In this document: piece after piece, positions 8,126 to 16,591 of the stretch
Layout: every line of letters starts with the position of its first letter
Numbering within the stretch: position 1 is the stretch's first letter
Assembly (NCBI RefSeq): GCF_001423525.1
Contig: NZ_LMOI01000021.1
Span: 124,172 to 188,171 of the forward strand
Direction of reading: 5' to 3'
From: Arthrobacter sp. Leaf137
GTDB taxonomy: Bacteria; Actinomycetota; Actinomycetes; Actinomycetales; Micrococcaceae
Length of the DNA: 64,000 nucleotides
Notes under the pieces: generated by a model
Told to the model about the DNA's origin: nothing
Databases searched by the model: none
Seen by the model: only the letters and a program-made list of their open reading frames with translations
Position numbers and translations under genes: made by a program

Positions 8126-8962
8126 CTAGGCGCCGACGCGGAAACGCGCGAACGCGGTTCCCTTGACACCGGCCTCTTCGAGGATCTGTGCCACGGACTT
8201 CTTGGCGTCCTTGGCGAAGGCCTGGTCAACCAGTACCTCACCCTTGTAGAAGCCCGTAACGCGGCCTTCCACGATCTTGGTGAGGGCGGCCTCGGGCTTG
8301 CCCTCGGCCTTTGCGGTCTCTTCGGCGATGCGGCGCTCGGACTCGACCAGGTCGGACGGAACGTCTTCGCGGGTCAGGTAGTTCGGGGCCATGGCGGCGA
8401 TGTGGACGGCGACGTCGTGCGCGGCGGTGGCAGCGGCTTCGCTTTCACCGTCGACAGCGAACAGGACGCCGACCTGGGCCGGGAGGTCCTTCGAGGTCTT
8501 GTGCAGGTAGGCATCAACCGTTGCACCCTCGATGCGGGAAATGCGGCGGACGACGACCTTTTCGCCCAGGACAGCGCCTTCTTCGATGACGACCTCGGAC
8601 AGCGGCTTGCCGTCCACATCGGTGGCGAGGAGGGTTTCGAGGTCGGCAGCACCGGACTCGACGGCGACGGCCAGGACCTTGTCGGCCAGCTGGATGAACT
8701 TGTCAGCCTTGGCAACGAAGTCGGTCTCGCAGTTGACCTCGATCATGACGCCGACGCCGTTGCTGACCTTGGCGGCAACGAGGCCTTCGGCGGTGGAGCG
8801 GCCTTCGCGCTTGGTGGCGCCCTTGAGGCCCTTGATGCGGATGATTTCGATGGCCTTTTCGGCGTCACCGTTGGCTTCGTCAAGAGCCTTCTTGACGTCC
8901 ATCATGCCGGCGCCGGTGCGCTCGCGCAGGGCCTTGATGTCAGCGGCAGTGTAGTTCGCCAT
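8126..8962 (-). CDS. tsf: elongation factor Ts
   Basis: A 278-residue guanine-nucleotide exchange factor for EF-Tu. The N-terminus has the UBA-like domain with the family signature LRERTGAGMMDVKKALDEA, then the core with VNCETDFVAK and the dimerisation/C-terminal parts (DVAVHIAAMAP, GFYKGEVLVDQ). The ATG at 8962 has AGAGGGG upstream. It follows rpsB on the same strand across a 126-base spacer that contains a long hairpin at 9002-9044. Confidence 0.98.
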   Translation of the reverse strand: MANYTAADIKALRERTGAGMMDVKKALDEANGDAEKAIEIIRIKGLKGATKREGRSTAEGLVAAKVSNGVGVMIEVNCETDFVAKADKFIQLADKVLAVAVESGAADLETLLATDVDGKPLSEVVIEEGAVLGEKVVVRRISRIEGATVDAYLHKTSKDLPAQVGVLFAVDGESEAAATAAHDVAVHIAAMAPNYLTREDVPSDLVESERRIAEETAKAEGKPEAALTKIVEGRVTGFYKGEVLVDQAFAKDAKKSVAQILEEAGVKGTAFARFRVGA

Positions 8963-9001
8963 GTGAACCCCTCTGTCTAGAAATTTGTTGTGGTGTACGG
9001 A

Positions 9002-9044
9002 CTGACAGGATGGCTGCCCGCGGTGCGGGCGGCCATCCTGTCAG
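9002..9044. terminator. long hairpin between rpsB and tsf (terminator or attenuator)
   Basis: Arms of 20 bases enclose a three-base loop, with one non-Watson-Crick position (T opposite G on the plus strand, A opposite C on the minus transcript). On the minus strand it lies 44 bases after the rpsB stop and is not followed by a T-run. It may partly terminate rpsB transcripts or protect the rpsB 3' end so that rpsB exceeds tsf; that is inference. Confidence 0.7.
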
Positions 9045-9088
9045 CAGCTCCGGCTGCGGACAGCACGGAGAATCCGGATTTAGCTGTG

Positions 9089-9979
9089 TTACTTGGCGTC
9101 TTGGGCGGGAGCCTCGGCAGCAGCCGGGGCGTCAGCGGCCTCGGCCGGAGCTTCGGCAGCGGCCGGGGCGTCAGCGTTTTCTGCCGGAGCAGCAGCAGCG
9201 GCTTCCTCGGCCTTGCTGCCTTCGAGGAGCTCGCGCTCCCACTCAGCCAGCGGCTCTTCGGGAGCTTCGGTGGTGCCCGAGCCGCGGTTGTTGCGGGCGA
9301 TCAGGCCCTCAGCGACGGCGTCGGCAACAACGCGGGTCAGGAGGTTCACGGAGCGGATGGCGTCGTCGTTGCCCGGGATCGGGAAGTCGACTTCGTCGGG
9401 ATCGCAGTTGGTGTCCAGGATGGCCACAACCGGGATGTTCAGCTTCTTGGCCTCGTCAACGGCGAGGTGTTCCTTCTTGGTGTCCACGATCCAGAGCACG
9501 GAAGGTGCCTTGGTCAGGTTGCGGATACCGCCCAGGTTGGACTCGAGCTTGGTGAGCTCGCGCTTGAGGAGCAGCAGTTCCTTCTTGGTGTAAGCGGAAC
9601 CGGCGACGTCGTCGAAGTCGATCTCTTCGAGTTCCTTCATACGCTGGATACGCTTGGCGACCGTCTGGAAGTTGGTCAGCATGCCGCCGAGCCAGCGCTG
9701 GTTCACGTAGGGCTGGCCAACGCGGGTGGCCTGCTCGGCGATTGCTTCCTGGGCCTGCTTCTTGGTGCCGACGAAGAGTACGGTGCCGCCGTGGGCAACG
9801 GTGGCCTTCACGAACTCGTAGGCGCGGTCGATGTAGGACAGCGACTGCTGAAGGTCAATGATGTAGATGCCGTTGCGCTCGGTGAAGATGAAGCGCTTCA
9901 TCTTCGGGTTCCAACGGCGGGTCTGGTGTCCAAAGTGGACGCCGCTGTCAAGCAGCTGGCGCATAGTTACGACGGGCAT
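9089..9979 (-). CDS. rpsB: 30S ribosomal protein S2
   Basis: A 296-residue S2 protein. The core shows [22 protein letters not shown] at the start, then [26 protein letters not shown] and [19 protein letters not shown]. After about residue 235 it carries an Ala/Pro/Glu/Asp-rich tail with a repeated [10 protein letters not shown] unit, a longer extension than in E. coli (241 residues) but common in actinobacteria. It is the first gene of the leftward rpsB-tsf block, preceded by 446 bases without a gene. Confidence 0.98.
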   Translation of the reverse strand: MPVVTMRQLLDSGVHFGHQTRRWNPKMKRFIFTERNGIYIIDLQQSLSYIDRAYEFVKATVAHGGTVLFVGTKKQAQEAIAEQATRVGQPYVNQRWLGGMLTNFQTVAKRIQRMKELEEIDFDDVAGSAYTKKELLLLKRELTKLESNLGGIRNLTKAPSVLWIVDTKKEHLAVDEAKKLNIPVVAILDTNCDPDEVDFPIPGNDDAIRSVNLLTRVVADAVAEGLIARNNRGSGTTEAPEEPLAEWERELLEGSKAEEAAAAAPAENADAPAAAEAPAEAADAPAAAEAPAQDAK

Positions 9980-10425
9980 GCCGACGCTCCTTCCGGCAGG
10001 TCATTCATGAGATAGCCGCGAGGCTTCTTACCCTGCCAATTGTTGACGGTTGATTAGCGTGGCCCGGGTTGGGCCGTGCTCCTGGCATCCACCGCGCTTC
10101 CCATCCGTACTGTTGGACGGACCGCAGGAGGCGCGATCCTCCGATGGTGCGGCCGGGGCCGTGCCTTTGGAGGGCTGGATGCGCGTAGTCAGCCCGCTGC
10201 TCCCCCACACTCCTGAATGAGTTGTGCCGACGCGGCCCGGACAGGCAGCATCACCAAAAAGGTGGACTGCCGGGGCGGGACGCGTTGAGGGCGCAGCAAA
10301 CTGCTCCGTCAATAGTACTACAGGCACCACCGCCCACGGGACGTGCGGCGGGCACCATCAGGGCTTTTCCACATAGGCCCGGGCGGCCCGTGACCGCGCC
10401 GGTTTGATGGGCGCATGCTGGGCCC
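9980..10425. other. gene-free divergent intergenic region
   Basis: No convincing gene lies in these 446 bases between rpsB (leftward) and the M23 peptidase (rightward). It must hold the rpsB promoter and leader and the peptidase promoter. One TTGACG-like -35 is present on the minus strand at 10312-10307, without a good -10 partner. I see no tRNA and no recognisable riboswitch fold. Confidence 0.6.
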
Positions 10426-11007
10426 ATGAAACCACCGGTCCTGCTTGCCGCGCTGCTGCTGCTTCCTGCGTCGGTCTCATCCATCCCGCAGCCGTTGTCC
10501 TACAGTCCGCGGGGGCCGGGTCCTGCGCCGGCAACGCTCCAGGCGCTTCCGACGGCGGCGGACGATGTAGGTGCCTCCGTTGCCCGCCCGTCGTGGGACT
10601 GGCCGCTGGCACCCCGCCCGCCGGTGCTGCGCGGCTTTGACCCGCCGCCCAAACCGTGGCTCAGCGGGCACCGCGGAGTGGACCTAGAAACCGCGGGTCC
10701 GTCGGCGGCAGTGGTGTCGCCTGCGGCCGGAACTGTCAGCTTCGTGGGTGTGGTGGTGGACCGGCCGGTGATCACCATAGATCACGGTGCCGGCCTGCGG
10801 AGCAGCTTCGAGCCCGTGGACAGCACCCTGGCGGTTGGCAGTACCGTGACGCAGGGGCAGGTCATCGGCACCGCACTCCCCGGCCACTGCCCGGCCGCCG
10901 GTTGTATCCACTGGGGCGTCCGGCAGGGCGAGGAGTACGTCAATCCCCTGCAGTTCGTCCTGGACCTGAGGCCTTCAGTCCTGCTGCCGCTGCACGGAAC
11001 GCCCTAG
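10426..11007 (+). CDS. secreted M23-family peptidase
   Basis: A 193-residue protein with an N-terminal signal peptide (about 1-20) and a LytM/M23 domain (about 60-190). Zinc ligands are visible as His82 and Asp86 in GHRGVDL and His162 in CIHWGVR; the residue two before it, often a catalytic His, is Cys160, a variant common in actinobacterial M23 proteins. The family cleaves peptidoglycan cross-bridges, or acts as a regulator when degenerate. It is divergent from rpsB and convergent with the acyl-CoA dehydrogenase, whose stop codon interleaves with its own. Confidence 0.87.
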   Translation: MKPPVLLAALLLLPASVSSIPQPLSYSPRGPGPAPATLQALPTAADDVGASVARPSWDWPLAPRPPVLRGFDPPPKPWLSGHRGVDLETAGPSAAVVSPAAGTVSFVGVVVDRPVITIDHGAGLRSSFEPVDSTLAVGSTVTQGQVIGTALPGHCPAAGCIHWGVRQGEEYVNPLQFVLDLRPSVLLPLHGTP

Positions 11008-12194
11008 ACGATGGCCGAGATTCCGGTGATGGCGCGCCCGGTGACCAGGGTGTTGATCTCGGCCGTGCCTTCGTAGGAGTAGATCGCCTCAGCGTCGGCG
11101 AAGATCTTCGCCATGCCATAGTCCGTGACGATGCCGTTGCCGCCAAGGATGCCCCGCCCCAGTGCCACGCTCTCGCGCATCCGTTCGGTGGTGAAGGCCT
11201 TGGCCAGGGCCGACTGCTCGTCCTTGGCCAGTCCGTCATCTTCGAGCTGGGCGAGCCGCACCATCATCCCCATGGAGCTGACGGCGTTGCCAAGGATCTG
11301 CACCAGCTGGTTCTGGATGAGCTGGAAGGATGCCAGCGGACGGCCGAACTGCTTGCGCTCCACGGCGTAACTCCTGGCGACGTCGAAGGCCGCCAGCTGC
11401 TGGCCCACAGCCTGCCATGCGACGGCCAGCCGCGTTACCTTCAGGACCTTATTGACGTCGCGGAAGCTGTTCGCGTTGGCGAGCTTGAAGAAGTCCGGCA
11501 CCACCACGTCCTCGAGGACAATGTCGGCGTTCTGCACGGTGCGGAGGGAGATCTTGTTCTCGATCTTGGTGGCACTGAAACCCGGCAGGGTGGTGTCCAC
11601 GAGGAAGCCCTTGACCTGGTTGTCAGCGACGTCGCGGGCGTAAATGACCACCCAGTCGGAGAAGGTGGCGTTGCCGATCCAGCGCTTGGCGCCGTTGAGG
11701 ATCCAGGCATCGCCGTCCCGGCGGGCCGTGGTGCGGGTACCGCCTGCCACATCGCTGCCCCCAAGTGGTTCAGTGAGGCCGAACGCGCCGATCTTCTTCA
11801 GCGCGTAGATGTCCGGCAGCCACTCCTCCTGCTGTTCCTGGGATGCCAGCGCTTCGATGGACCCCGTGAAGAGTCCATCGTGGACCCCCAGGAAGGTGGC
11901 GATGGAGGCGTCGGCGCGGGTCAGTTCGGCGTGGACCAGACCGGCGAAGAGGTTGGAATGGCCTTGGCGCCGGACAGGGCTGACGAGATCTACGTCAGCG
12001 AGCTTGGGGATGAGGTCCATGGGGAACTCCCCCCTGTTCCAGCAGTCCGCGGCGATGGGGCGGACCTCGCGGGCCAGGAAGTCGCGGACCTCGGCCAGGC
12101 GGTCCTGCTCCTTGGCGGACAGGAGCTGTTCGAAGGCATAGAAGTCGCCGTCCGCGTAGGGAAGGTCATGGGGGTCTGCAGCAGGAGTGGACAT
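11004..12194 (-). CDS. acyl-CoA dehydrogenase (glutaryl-CoA dehydrogenase-like)
   Basis: A 396-residue FAD enzyme that oxidises acyl-CoA thioesters. It shows GAFGLTEPLGGSD (FAD/substrate loop), GAKRWIGNATFSDWVVIYA, the helix RKQFGRPLASFQLIQNQL, and the C-terminal catalytic Glu375 in YEGTAEINTLVTGRAITG. Those features fit the glutaryl-CoA/isovaleryl group best, but substrate cannot be set with confidence. A perfect palindrome 51 bases upstream (12245-12260) suggests control by a TetR-type repressor. The stop codon overlaps that of the M23 gene within CTAG. Confidence 0.9.
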   Translation of the reverse strand: MSTPAADPHDLPYADGDFYAFEQLLSAKEQDRLAEVRDFLAREVRPIAADCWNRGEFPMDLIPKLADVDLVSPVRRQGHSNLFAGLVHAELTRADASIATFLGVHDGLFTGSIEALASQEQQEEWLPDIYALKKIGAFGLTEPLGGSDVAGGTRTTARRDGDAWILNGAKRWIGNATFSDWVVIYARDVADNQVKGFLVDTTLPGFSATKIENKISLRTVQNADIVLEDVVVPDFFKLANANSFRDVNKVLKVTRLAVAWQAVGQQLAAFDVARSYAVERKQFGRPLASFQLIQNQLVQILGNAVSSMGMMVRLAQLEDDGLAKDEQSALAKAFTTERMRESVALGRGILGGNGIVTDYGMAKIFADAEAIYSYEGTAEINTLVTGRAITGISAIV

Positions 12195-12244
12195 GGTTGC
12201 CTTCCGGGGATCAGTGGCCGGCGCCCAATGAAGGGGCGCTGTAA

Positions 12245-12260
12245 GTTACTGGTCAGTAAC
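12245..12260. promoter_or_regulatory. perfect palindrome upstream of acyl-CoA dehydrogenase (TetR-type operator candidate)
   Basis: GTTACTG-GT-CAGTAAC has two perfect 7-base arms around a 2-base centre, 51-66 bases before the dehydrogenase ATG. Palindromes of this size before fatty-acid or branched-chain degradation genes are typical TetR-family operators. The regulator itself is not in this window. Confidence 0.65.
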
Positions 12261-12357
12261 ATACCCCAGATCGGGCGGTGGGGAAAGGAAGCATGATCAC
12301 AGCAGAGTCCCTCAGCGCGGGCAACCACCTACCGGCCGGCACAGGGAAAAGGGGTTT

Positions 12358-12407
12358 AACGCAGAAACCGCGGCCGGACGTTGATCGTCGGCCGCGGTTT
12401 CTGCGTT
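12358..12407. terminator. 19-bp perfect hairpin after the CAU tRNA
   Basis: Two perfect 19-base arms flank a 12-base loop. On the minus strand it lies 27 bases after the tRNA 3' end and is the likely terminator of that tRNA, although no clear T-run follows. It also separates the tRNA from the acyl-CoA dehydrogenase promoter. Confidence 0.7.
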
Positions 12408-12433
12408 TCTGCCCGCCGTTCCTCACGGCGCAG

Positions 12434-12507
12434 TAGGGCTACTCGGACTTGAACCGAGGACCTTAGGATTATGAGTCCCGCGCTCTAACCAGCTGAGCTA
12501 TAGCCCC
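12434..12507 (-). tRNA. tRNA with CAU anticodon (Ile2 or elongator Met)
   Basis: A 74-base cloverleaf with D-arm TAGCTCAGCTGGTTAGAGC, anticodon loop CTCATAA and T-arm GGTTCAAGTCC. The acceptor stem is seven pairs with a G1-U72 wobble and discriminator A; CCA is not encoded. CAU can be elongator Met or Ile2 (lysidine-modified, reading AUA). The strong initiator features are absent. I cannot separate the two without comparison to the other CAU tRNAs of the genome. Confidence 0.93.
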
Positions 12508-12525
12508 AAAAATACCCAGGGCCTT

Positions 12526-12540
12526 CCGCGCGGGGCGCGG
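12526..12540 (-). terminator. short GC hairpin after the GT4 gene
   Basis: A 6-bp stem CCGCGC/GCGCGG with a three-base loop lies between the glycosyltransferase stop and the tRNA. A T5 run (12512-12508, minus strand) follows 14 bases later, immediately before the tRNA. It may end the glycosyltransferase transcript; the spacing is too long for a classical terminator. Confidence 0.35.
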
Positions 12541-12579
12541 CGGCAGGGCAGGAACACTCTAGCAAATGCCGGGGTGCTG

Positions 12580-13773
12580 TCAGACCACCATGTCCTCGTA
12601 CCGCGCGCCGCGGTACAGGTCCTCGAAGGTTTGCAGGGTGCCCTGGATGCTGTGCGGCTCCACCATCTGGCGGCTGGCCTGGCCCATGGCTTCCTGCTGG
12701 TCCTTGGGAAGCTCCAGGATCTGGGTGAGCTTCTTGGCGAGGTCATCGCTGTCATTGGGGGTGAACAGGTAGCCGTTGTGCCCGTCCCGGACCAGGTGCG
12801 GCAGTGCCATGGCGTCGGCCAGGACCACCGGGGTGGATGCGGACATGGCCTCGAGCGTCACCAGCGACTGCAGCTCGGCCGTTCCCGGCATGCAGAAGAG
12901 GTCCGCCTGGATGTAGGCCTTCCGCAGGTCGTCGTCGCTGGCGAGGCCCAGGAACTTCACGCGGCTCCCCAGGCCGAGGCGCTGCACCAGTTCTTCGAGC
13001 GCCGGCCGTACCTCGCCGCCGCCGACAATTTCCAGGTGCACGTTCAGTTCCGGCGGGGTCTTGCCGATGGCCTTAATCAGCACGTCCACGTGCTTCTCCT
13101 CAGCCAGCCGGCCCGCGAACAGCACCGTGGGGTGTTCGTGCGGTTCAATGGTTTCCCCGGGCTGCAGCTCGTAGGCGGCGGAGTCGATGCCGTTGGAGAG
13201 CGGCAGCACCTTGCGCAGGAACGCGTGCTCATGCATGGCCTTGGCCGCCAGCGGAGTGGGCGTGGTGACCACGTCCGCCTGGCCCATGACCTTGCCCATG
13301 TCCTTCCAGGAGATCCGTCCCACGATGTCCTTGAACCACTGCGGGAACGGCAGGAAGGGGTTGAGGTTCTCCGGCATGAAGTGGTTGGTGGCGACGATCC
13401 GAATGCCGCGCTTGACTGCCTCGTAGAGGACGTGCTCGCCAATCATGTAGTGGCTTTGGATATGCACCACGTCCGGCTTGACCCGGTCGAACAGCAGGCT
13501 GATTTCCTTCTTGATCTCCCAGGGGAGGCAGATGCGGAACGTCTCGTGCGTGGGCACGCTGTGCGAGCGGAGCCGGTGTACGGTCGCTTCGTCGCGGAAC
13601 TCGGAGTAGCTCTTGCCCTTGCCGTCGCGGCAGGCCAGGACATGGACGTTGTGGCCCCTGCCGGTCATGCCCTTGGCGAGGCGGTAGCCGAACTGCGCGG
13701 CGCCGTTCACGTGGGGCGGGTAGGTGTCCGCGGCGATCAGGATGGTCAGTGGCTGGTCGGCTGGCGTGGTCAC
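12580..13773 (-). CDS. GT4-family glycosyltransferase
   Basis: A 397-residue GT-B-fold enzyme using a nucleotide sugar. The N-terminal domain begins ILIAADTYPPHVNGAAQ, a typical GT4 start; the hinge is followed by VLFAGRLAEEKHVDVLIKA (donor-binding region) and by the EX7E motif in AELQSLVTLEAMSASTPVV. Acceptor is unknown. Its neighbour two genes upstream is a CDP-alcohol phosphatidyltransferase, so a glycolipid acceptor is possible (inference). The leftward genes 12580-16413 may share a transcript, though gaps of 112 and 141 bases allow internal promoters. Confidence 0.88.
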   Translation of the reverse strand: MTTPADQPLTILIAADTYPPHVNGAAQFGYRLAKGMTGRGHNVHVLACRDGKGKSYSEFRDEATVHRLRSHSVPTHETFRICLPWEIKKEISLLFDRVKPDVVHIQSHYMIGEHVLYEAVKRGIRIVATNHFMPENLNPFLPFPQWFKDIVGRISWKDMGKVMGQADVVTTPTPLAAKAMHEHAFLRKVLPLSNGIDSAAYELQPGETIEPHEHPTVLFAGRLAEEKHVDVLIKAIGKTPPELNVHLEIVGGGEVRPALEELVQRLGLGSRVKFLGLASDDDLRKAYIQADLFCMPGTAELQSLVTLEAMSASTPVVLADAMALPHLVRDGHNGYLFTPNDSDDLAKKLTQILELPKDQQEAMGQASRQMVEPHSIQGTLQTFEDLYRGARYEDMVV

Positions 13774-13885
13774 GTGGCGGGCTCCTGATGGTCACGGTGC
13801 GGACAGCGCTAACTGTCTGCACGGCTGGCCGCCGGCGTCGGCGCGGCTGGGCCTCATGGGCTGGATGGCTGGTGGGCGATGGGGA

Positions 13886-14794
13886 CTAGTGGGACGGCCT
13901 GCCCGGGGACTTCCGTGCGTCTTTCTTGCGCTTGGTGACCTCGGGATGGTGCCGCGAAAGGGCGATAACCCCAACGATAGCAAGGAGCGCGGCGGTTGCC
14001 ATGGCAATGGCCATGACGGCGTGGACGTCGGGGCGCAGTTCACCCAGGATGACGATGCCGATGGCGATTCCCACCATGGGATCGATGACCGTCAGGCCGG
14101 CGATCACCAGGTCCGGCGGACCCGAGGAGTACGCGCTCTGCACGAACCAGGACCCCAGGCCGCCCGCGGCGATGATTGCCACCACGGAGTACCACTGCAC
14201 GTTCAGCAGGAACAGTCCGTTGGGGTCCAGCAGGTGCTTGCCGATGATCCGGGTCAGCACCGCAACGAAGCCGAACAGGACACCGGCGCCAAGGATGTAG
14301 ATGAAGGCGTTCATCCGGTGCCTGAACATCACGGCCAGGGTCCCGAAGAGGCCAACCGCAAGGGCGAGGAGCAGCACGATGGTCAGTTCGTCCTCAGGGC
14401 TGACGTGATGGTTTTCCTGTGTGACGTTGACCGCCAGGAGGACGAACAGCGCCGACCCCGTCACGCAGGCAGTAATGGCCACCACCGTGGCGCGGTTGAT
14501 GGTGAGGTCCTGGTCCCGCGCGTTCACGATGGTGGTGATCACCAGTGCGATGGCGCCGATCGGCTGGATCACGGTCAGCGGTGCCGACACCAGGGCCACA
14601 GCATTCATGGCCATCCCGGCGCACAGCAGCAGCAGGCCGAACACCCAGCGGGGATTCCGCAGCAGGCGCAGGAATCCGTTCGAACTCAGGGCGAGTCCCC
14701 CGGTGTCGGCCTTCACGGCACTGCCCTGGCGCTGGGCTCCCAGGGCGAGGCAGAACGCTCCCAGCACGGCGAGGAGGACGGCCATCCATATCAT
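13886..14794 (-). CDS. DMT-superfamily transporter (NIPA/EamA-like)
   Basis: A 302-residue protein with about nine to ten hydrophobic segments starting right at the N-terminus (MIWMAVLLAVLGAFCLALG). The paired-helix pattern and segments such as SAPLTVIQPIGAIALVITT fit the drug/metabolite transporter superfamily, with resemblance to NIPA-like proteins. The ATG at 14794 shares its A with the stop of the phosphatidyltransferase (TGATG), which fixes the start; the longer reading upstream is antisense-like sequence over that gene. The C-terminus is basic. Substrate unknown. Confidence 0.8.
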   Translation of the reverse strand: MIWMAVLLAVLGAFCLALGAQRQGSAVKADTGGLALSSNGFLRLLRNPRWVFGLLLLCAGMAMNAVALVSAPLTVIQPIGAIALVITTIVNARDQDLTINRATVVAITACVTGSALFVLLAVNVTQENHHVSPEDELTIVLLLALAVGLFGTLAVMFRHRMNAFIYILGAGVLFGFVAVLTRIIGKHLLDPNGLFLLNVQWYSVVAIIAAGGLGSWFVQSAYSSGPPDLVIAGLTVIDPMVGIAIGIVILGELRPDVHAVMAIAMATAALLAIVGVIALSRHHPEVTKRKKDARKSPGRPSH

Positions 14795-15417
14795 CAGGAG
14801 GTCCCGCCGTCGGGCGTTGTCCGGGTCCTGCCCTTGCGCAGCATGGCCCAGACATAGTTGTAGGCGGCGATCCAGTGCCCCACCAGGCCCAGGCCCAGCA
14901 CAATCCATGCCGCCACGAAGAGTGCGTCGGAGAAGCCGGTGTCCAGCCGGGAAAGAACCAGCATGGGGGTGCCGAGGAGCAGCAGCCCGGTGCGCACCTT
15001 CCCCACCGTGCTGACGGGGAGGTCGGGGTGGCCGCGGAAGAGCGAGAGCGTCAGAGCGAGCAGGACTGCGTCGGGGACGACCAGCGCCGCCAGGTAGAGC
15101 CAATGCACGACGCCGGCAATCACCAGTGTGACGGCTACGGCCAGGAGCGCCAGCCGGTCCGCGATGGGATCCAGGACCCGGCCCAGCCGGGAAGCCTGGT
15201 CGAACCGGCGGGCAACGTAGCCGTCCACCCAGTCGGTGCACGCCATGACCGCCAGGACCACCACACCGGCGCCGTATTCCTTTTGCGCCAGCACCAGCCA
15301 GATGAAGAGAGGAACCCCCATGAACCGCACCACAGTGAGCAGGTTGGGGATGGTGAACACGATGTCGTGGTCAACCTGGGGGCGGTCCGGACGGGAACCG
15401 GCACCAATGAACTTCAC
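14794..15417 (-). CDS. CDP-alcohol phosphatidyltransferase
   Basis: A 207-residue membrane enzyme that transfers a phosphatidyl group from CDP-diacylglycerol to an alcohol. The full signature DG-x2-AR-x8-G-x3-D-x3-D is seen in DWVDGYVARR followed by GRVLDPIADR (about residues 62-88). About five hydrophobic segments follow. The length fits the PgsA/Cls/PgsA2 group, but the acceptor (glycerol-phosphate, another lipid, inositol-phosphate) cannot be told. The GTG at 15417 has GGAAGGGGG just upstream. Translationally coupled to the DMT gene. Confidence 0.87.
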   Translation of the reverse strand: MKFIGAGSRPDRPQVDHDIVFTIPNLLTVVRFMGVPLFIWLVLAQKEYGAGVVVLAVMACTDWVDGYVARRFDQASRLGRVLDPIADRLALLAVAVTLVIAGVVHWLYLAALVVPDAVLLALTLSLFRGHPDLPVSTVGKVRTGLLLLGTPMLVLSRLDTGFSDALFVAAWIVLGLGLVGHWIAAYNYVWAMLRKGRTRTTPDGGTS

Positions 15418-15558
15418 CTGTCCCCCTTCCTGTTGCCGCCCTGCGGCGTGGTCCTGCCGGACAGTGGCCTGCCGGCGGTAGCTGTGCCGCCCGCCAACTC
15501 GTGGCCCGGAATGTTGATGAAGCTGCTTGCCCGGGCGCTCCCGCCCGGCCGGTTGGTC

Positions 15559-16413
15559 CTAGTAGGTGCGGATCAGCTTCCGCAGCAGGACCACCAGGAG
15601 GGTTCCCGCGGCAGCCAGTGCGGCCAGCGGCTTCCACCGGTCCTGCAGCCCGCCGGAGGATTCGGACAGGCCAGCGAGCTTGTGGGCTGCCGCGTCCTTC
15701 CCTCGCCCGGCCAGCGCCTGGCCCTGACGGGCCTTTCCCTGGGCAACCTCGAGCAGGTACCTGCCCTGGGTCTTGACGTCCAGTTCCGTTCCCAGGTTGT
15801 CGCGGACCTGGGTGAGGTGCTGGCGGCGCTGGTTCAGGCGCCGGGACAGTTCCGGCTCCGAAGCGTGCGGGAATTCCTTGTCGTGCTCGGCGGCCTTGGC
15901 AGCCTTCTCGGCCTTGGCCTTCGCCGCGGCCTCTTCCTTGGCAGCCTTCGCGGCCTTGGCCTCGGGGCTTGCCGGGTCCAGCACGGCCGGGTTGAAGGCA
16001 GAGCCTTCCTTGGCCACGCCGATATCGTGCTTGATGCCGCGGATGGTTTCTTCCGGCAGCAGGGGCATGGCCTTCTTGAACCTGGCCATGCCGATGAGGC
16101 CTCCCACCAGGGCGATCAGCAGGAACGCGGCGGAGACCAGCAGTGCCGCCAGCCAGGCGGGCATGATGGTGGCCAGGCCCATGATGGCCGCAACAATCAG
16201 TCCGACCACCAGGAAGGCCAGGAAAACCAGGGCAACAGCGAAGAAGGCGGCCGCGACGCCGACCTGCACGCCTTTGCGCTTGAGTTCGACCTTGGCGAAC
16301 GCGATCTCGTCGTTGATCTGGCGGGGCGCCAACCTTGCAAGGAGCTTGACCGTTCCGGGCAGCGCGGTGATGCGCAATCCGGGTCTGGTCTGCCCGCTGT
16401 GACGTCCGCTCAT
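15559..16413 (-). CDS. holin-X/DUF3618-type membrane protein
   Basis: A 284-residue protein with two adjacent membrane segments (about 50-75 and 85-108), as in the actinobacterial phage-holin-like family (Phage_holin_3_6), preceded by an amphipathic ARLAPRQINDEIAFAKVELK helix. A lysine/alanine-rich coiled region (about 155-185) leads to a DUF3618-like helix (ELSRRLNQRRQHLTQVRDNL) and a last membrane segment ending KLIRTY. Despite the name these are chromosomal stress/envelope proteins, not phage genes. It opens the leftward envelope group. Confidence 0.78.
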   Translation of the reverse strand: MSGRHSGQTRPGLRITALPGTVKLLARLAPRQINDEIAFAKVELKRKGVQVGVAAAFFAVALVFLAFLVVGLIVAAIMGLATIMPAWLAALLVSAAFLLIALVGGLIGMARFKKAMPLLPEETIRGIKHDIGVAKEGSAFNPAVLDPASPEAKAAKAAKEEAAAKAKAEKAAKAAEHDKEFPHASEPELSRRLNQRRQHLTQVRDNLGTELDVKTQGRYLLEVAQGKARQGQALAGRGKDAAAHKLAGLSESSGGLQDRWKPLAALAAAGTLLVVLLRKLIRTY

Positions 16414-16591
16414 CGGTTCCGCCTAACTGGTTTGTGTGCTCGATCCGGCATCGTTTGTCCCGGGAAATGTGCACAGGCACAGTCCCCGCCACAAAACTAC
16501 CATTCAGGTTCAGGGCGGACTTCGGGGCTTGCCGGGCGGCACTGATTACAACGCTGCAAATCGTGGGGTGCCGGGCCTAGGATGGACATCC

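Noticed and set aside
12508..12514. TATTTT directly before the CAU tRNA as its -10 promoter
   Set aside because: It is only one base from the mature 5' end, so transcription would begin inside the tRNA.
15559..16413. Phage holin as evidence of a prophage
   Set aside because: The protein belongs to the chromosomal actinobacterial holin-like/DUF3618 type; no other phage gene is nearby.
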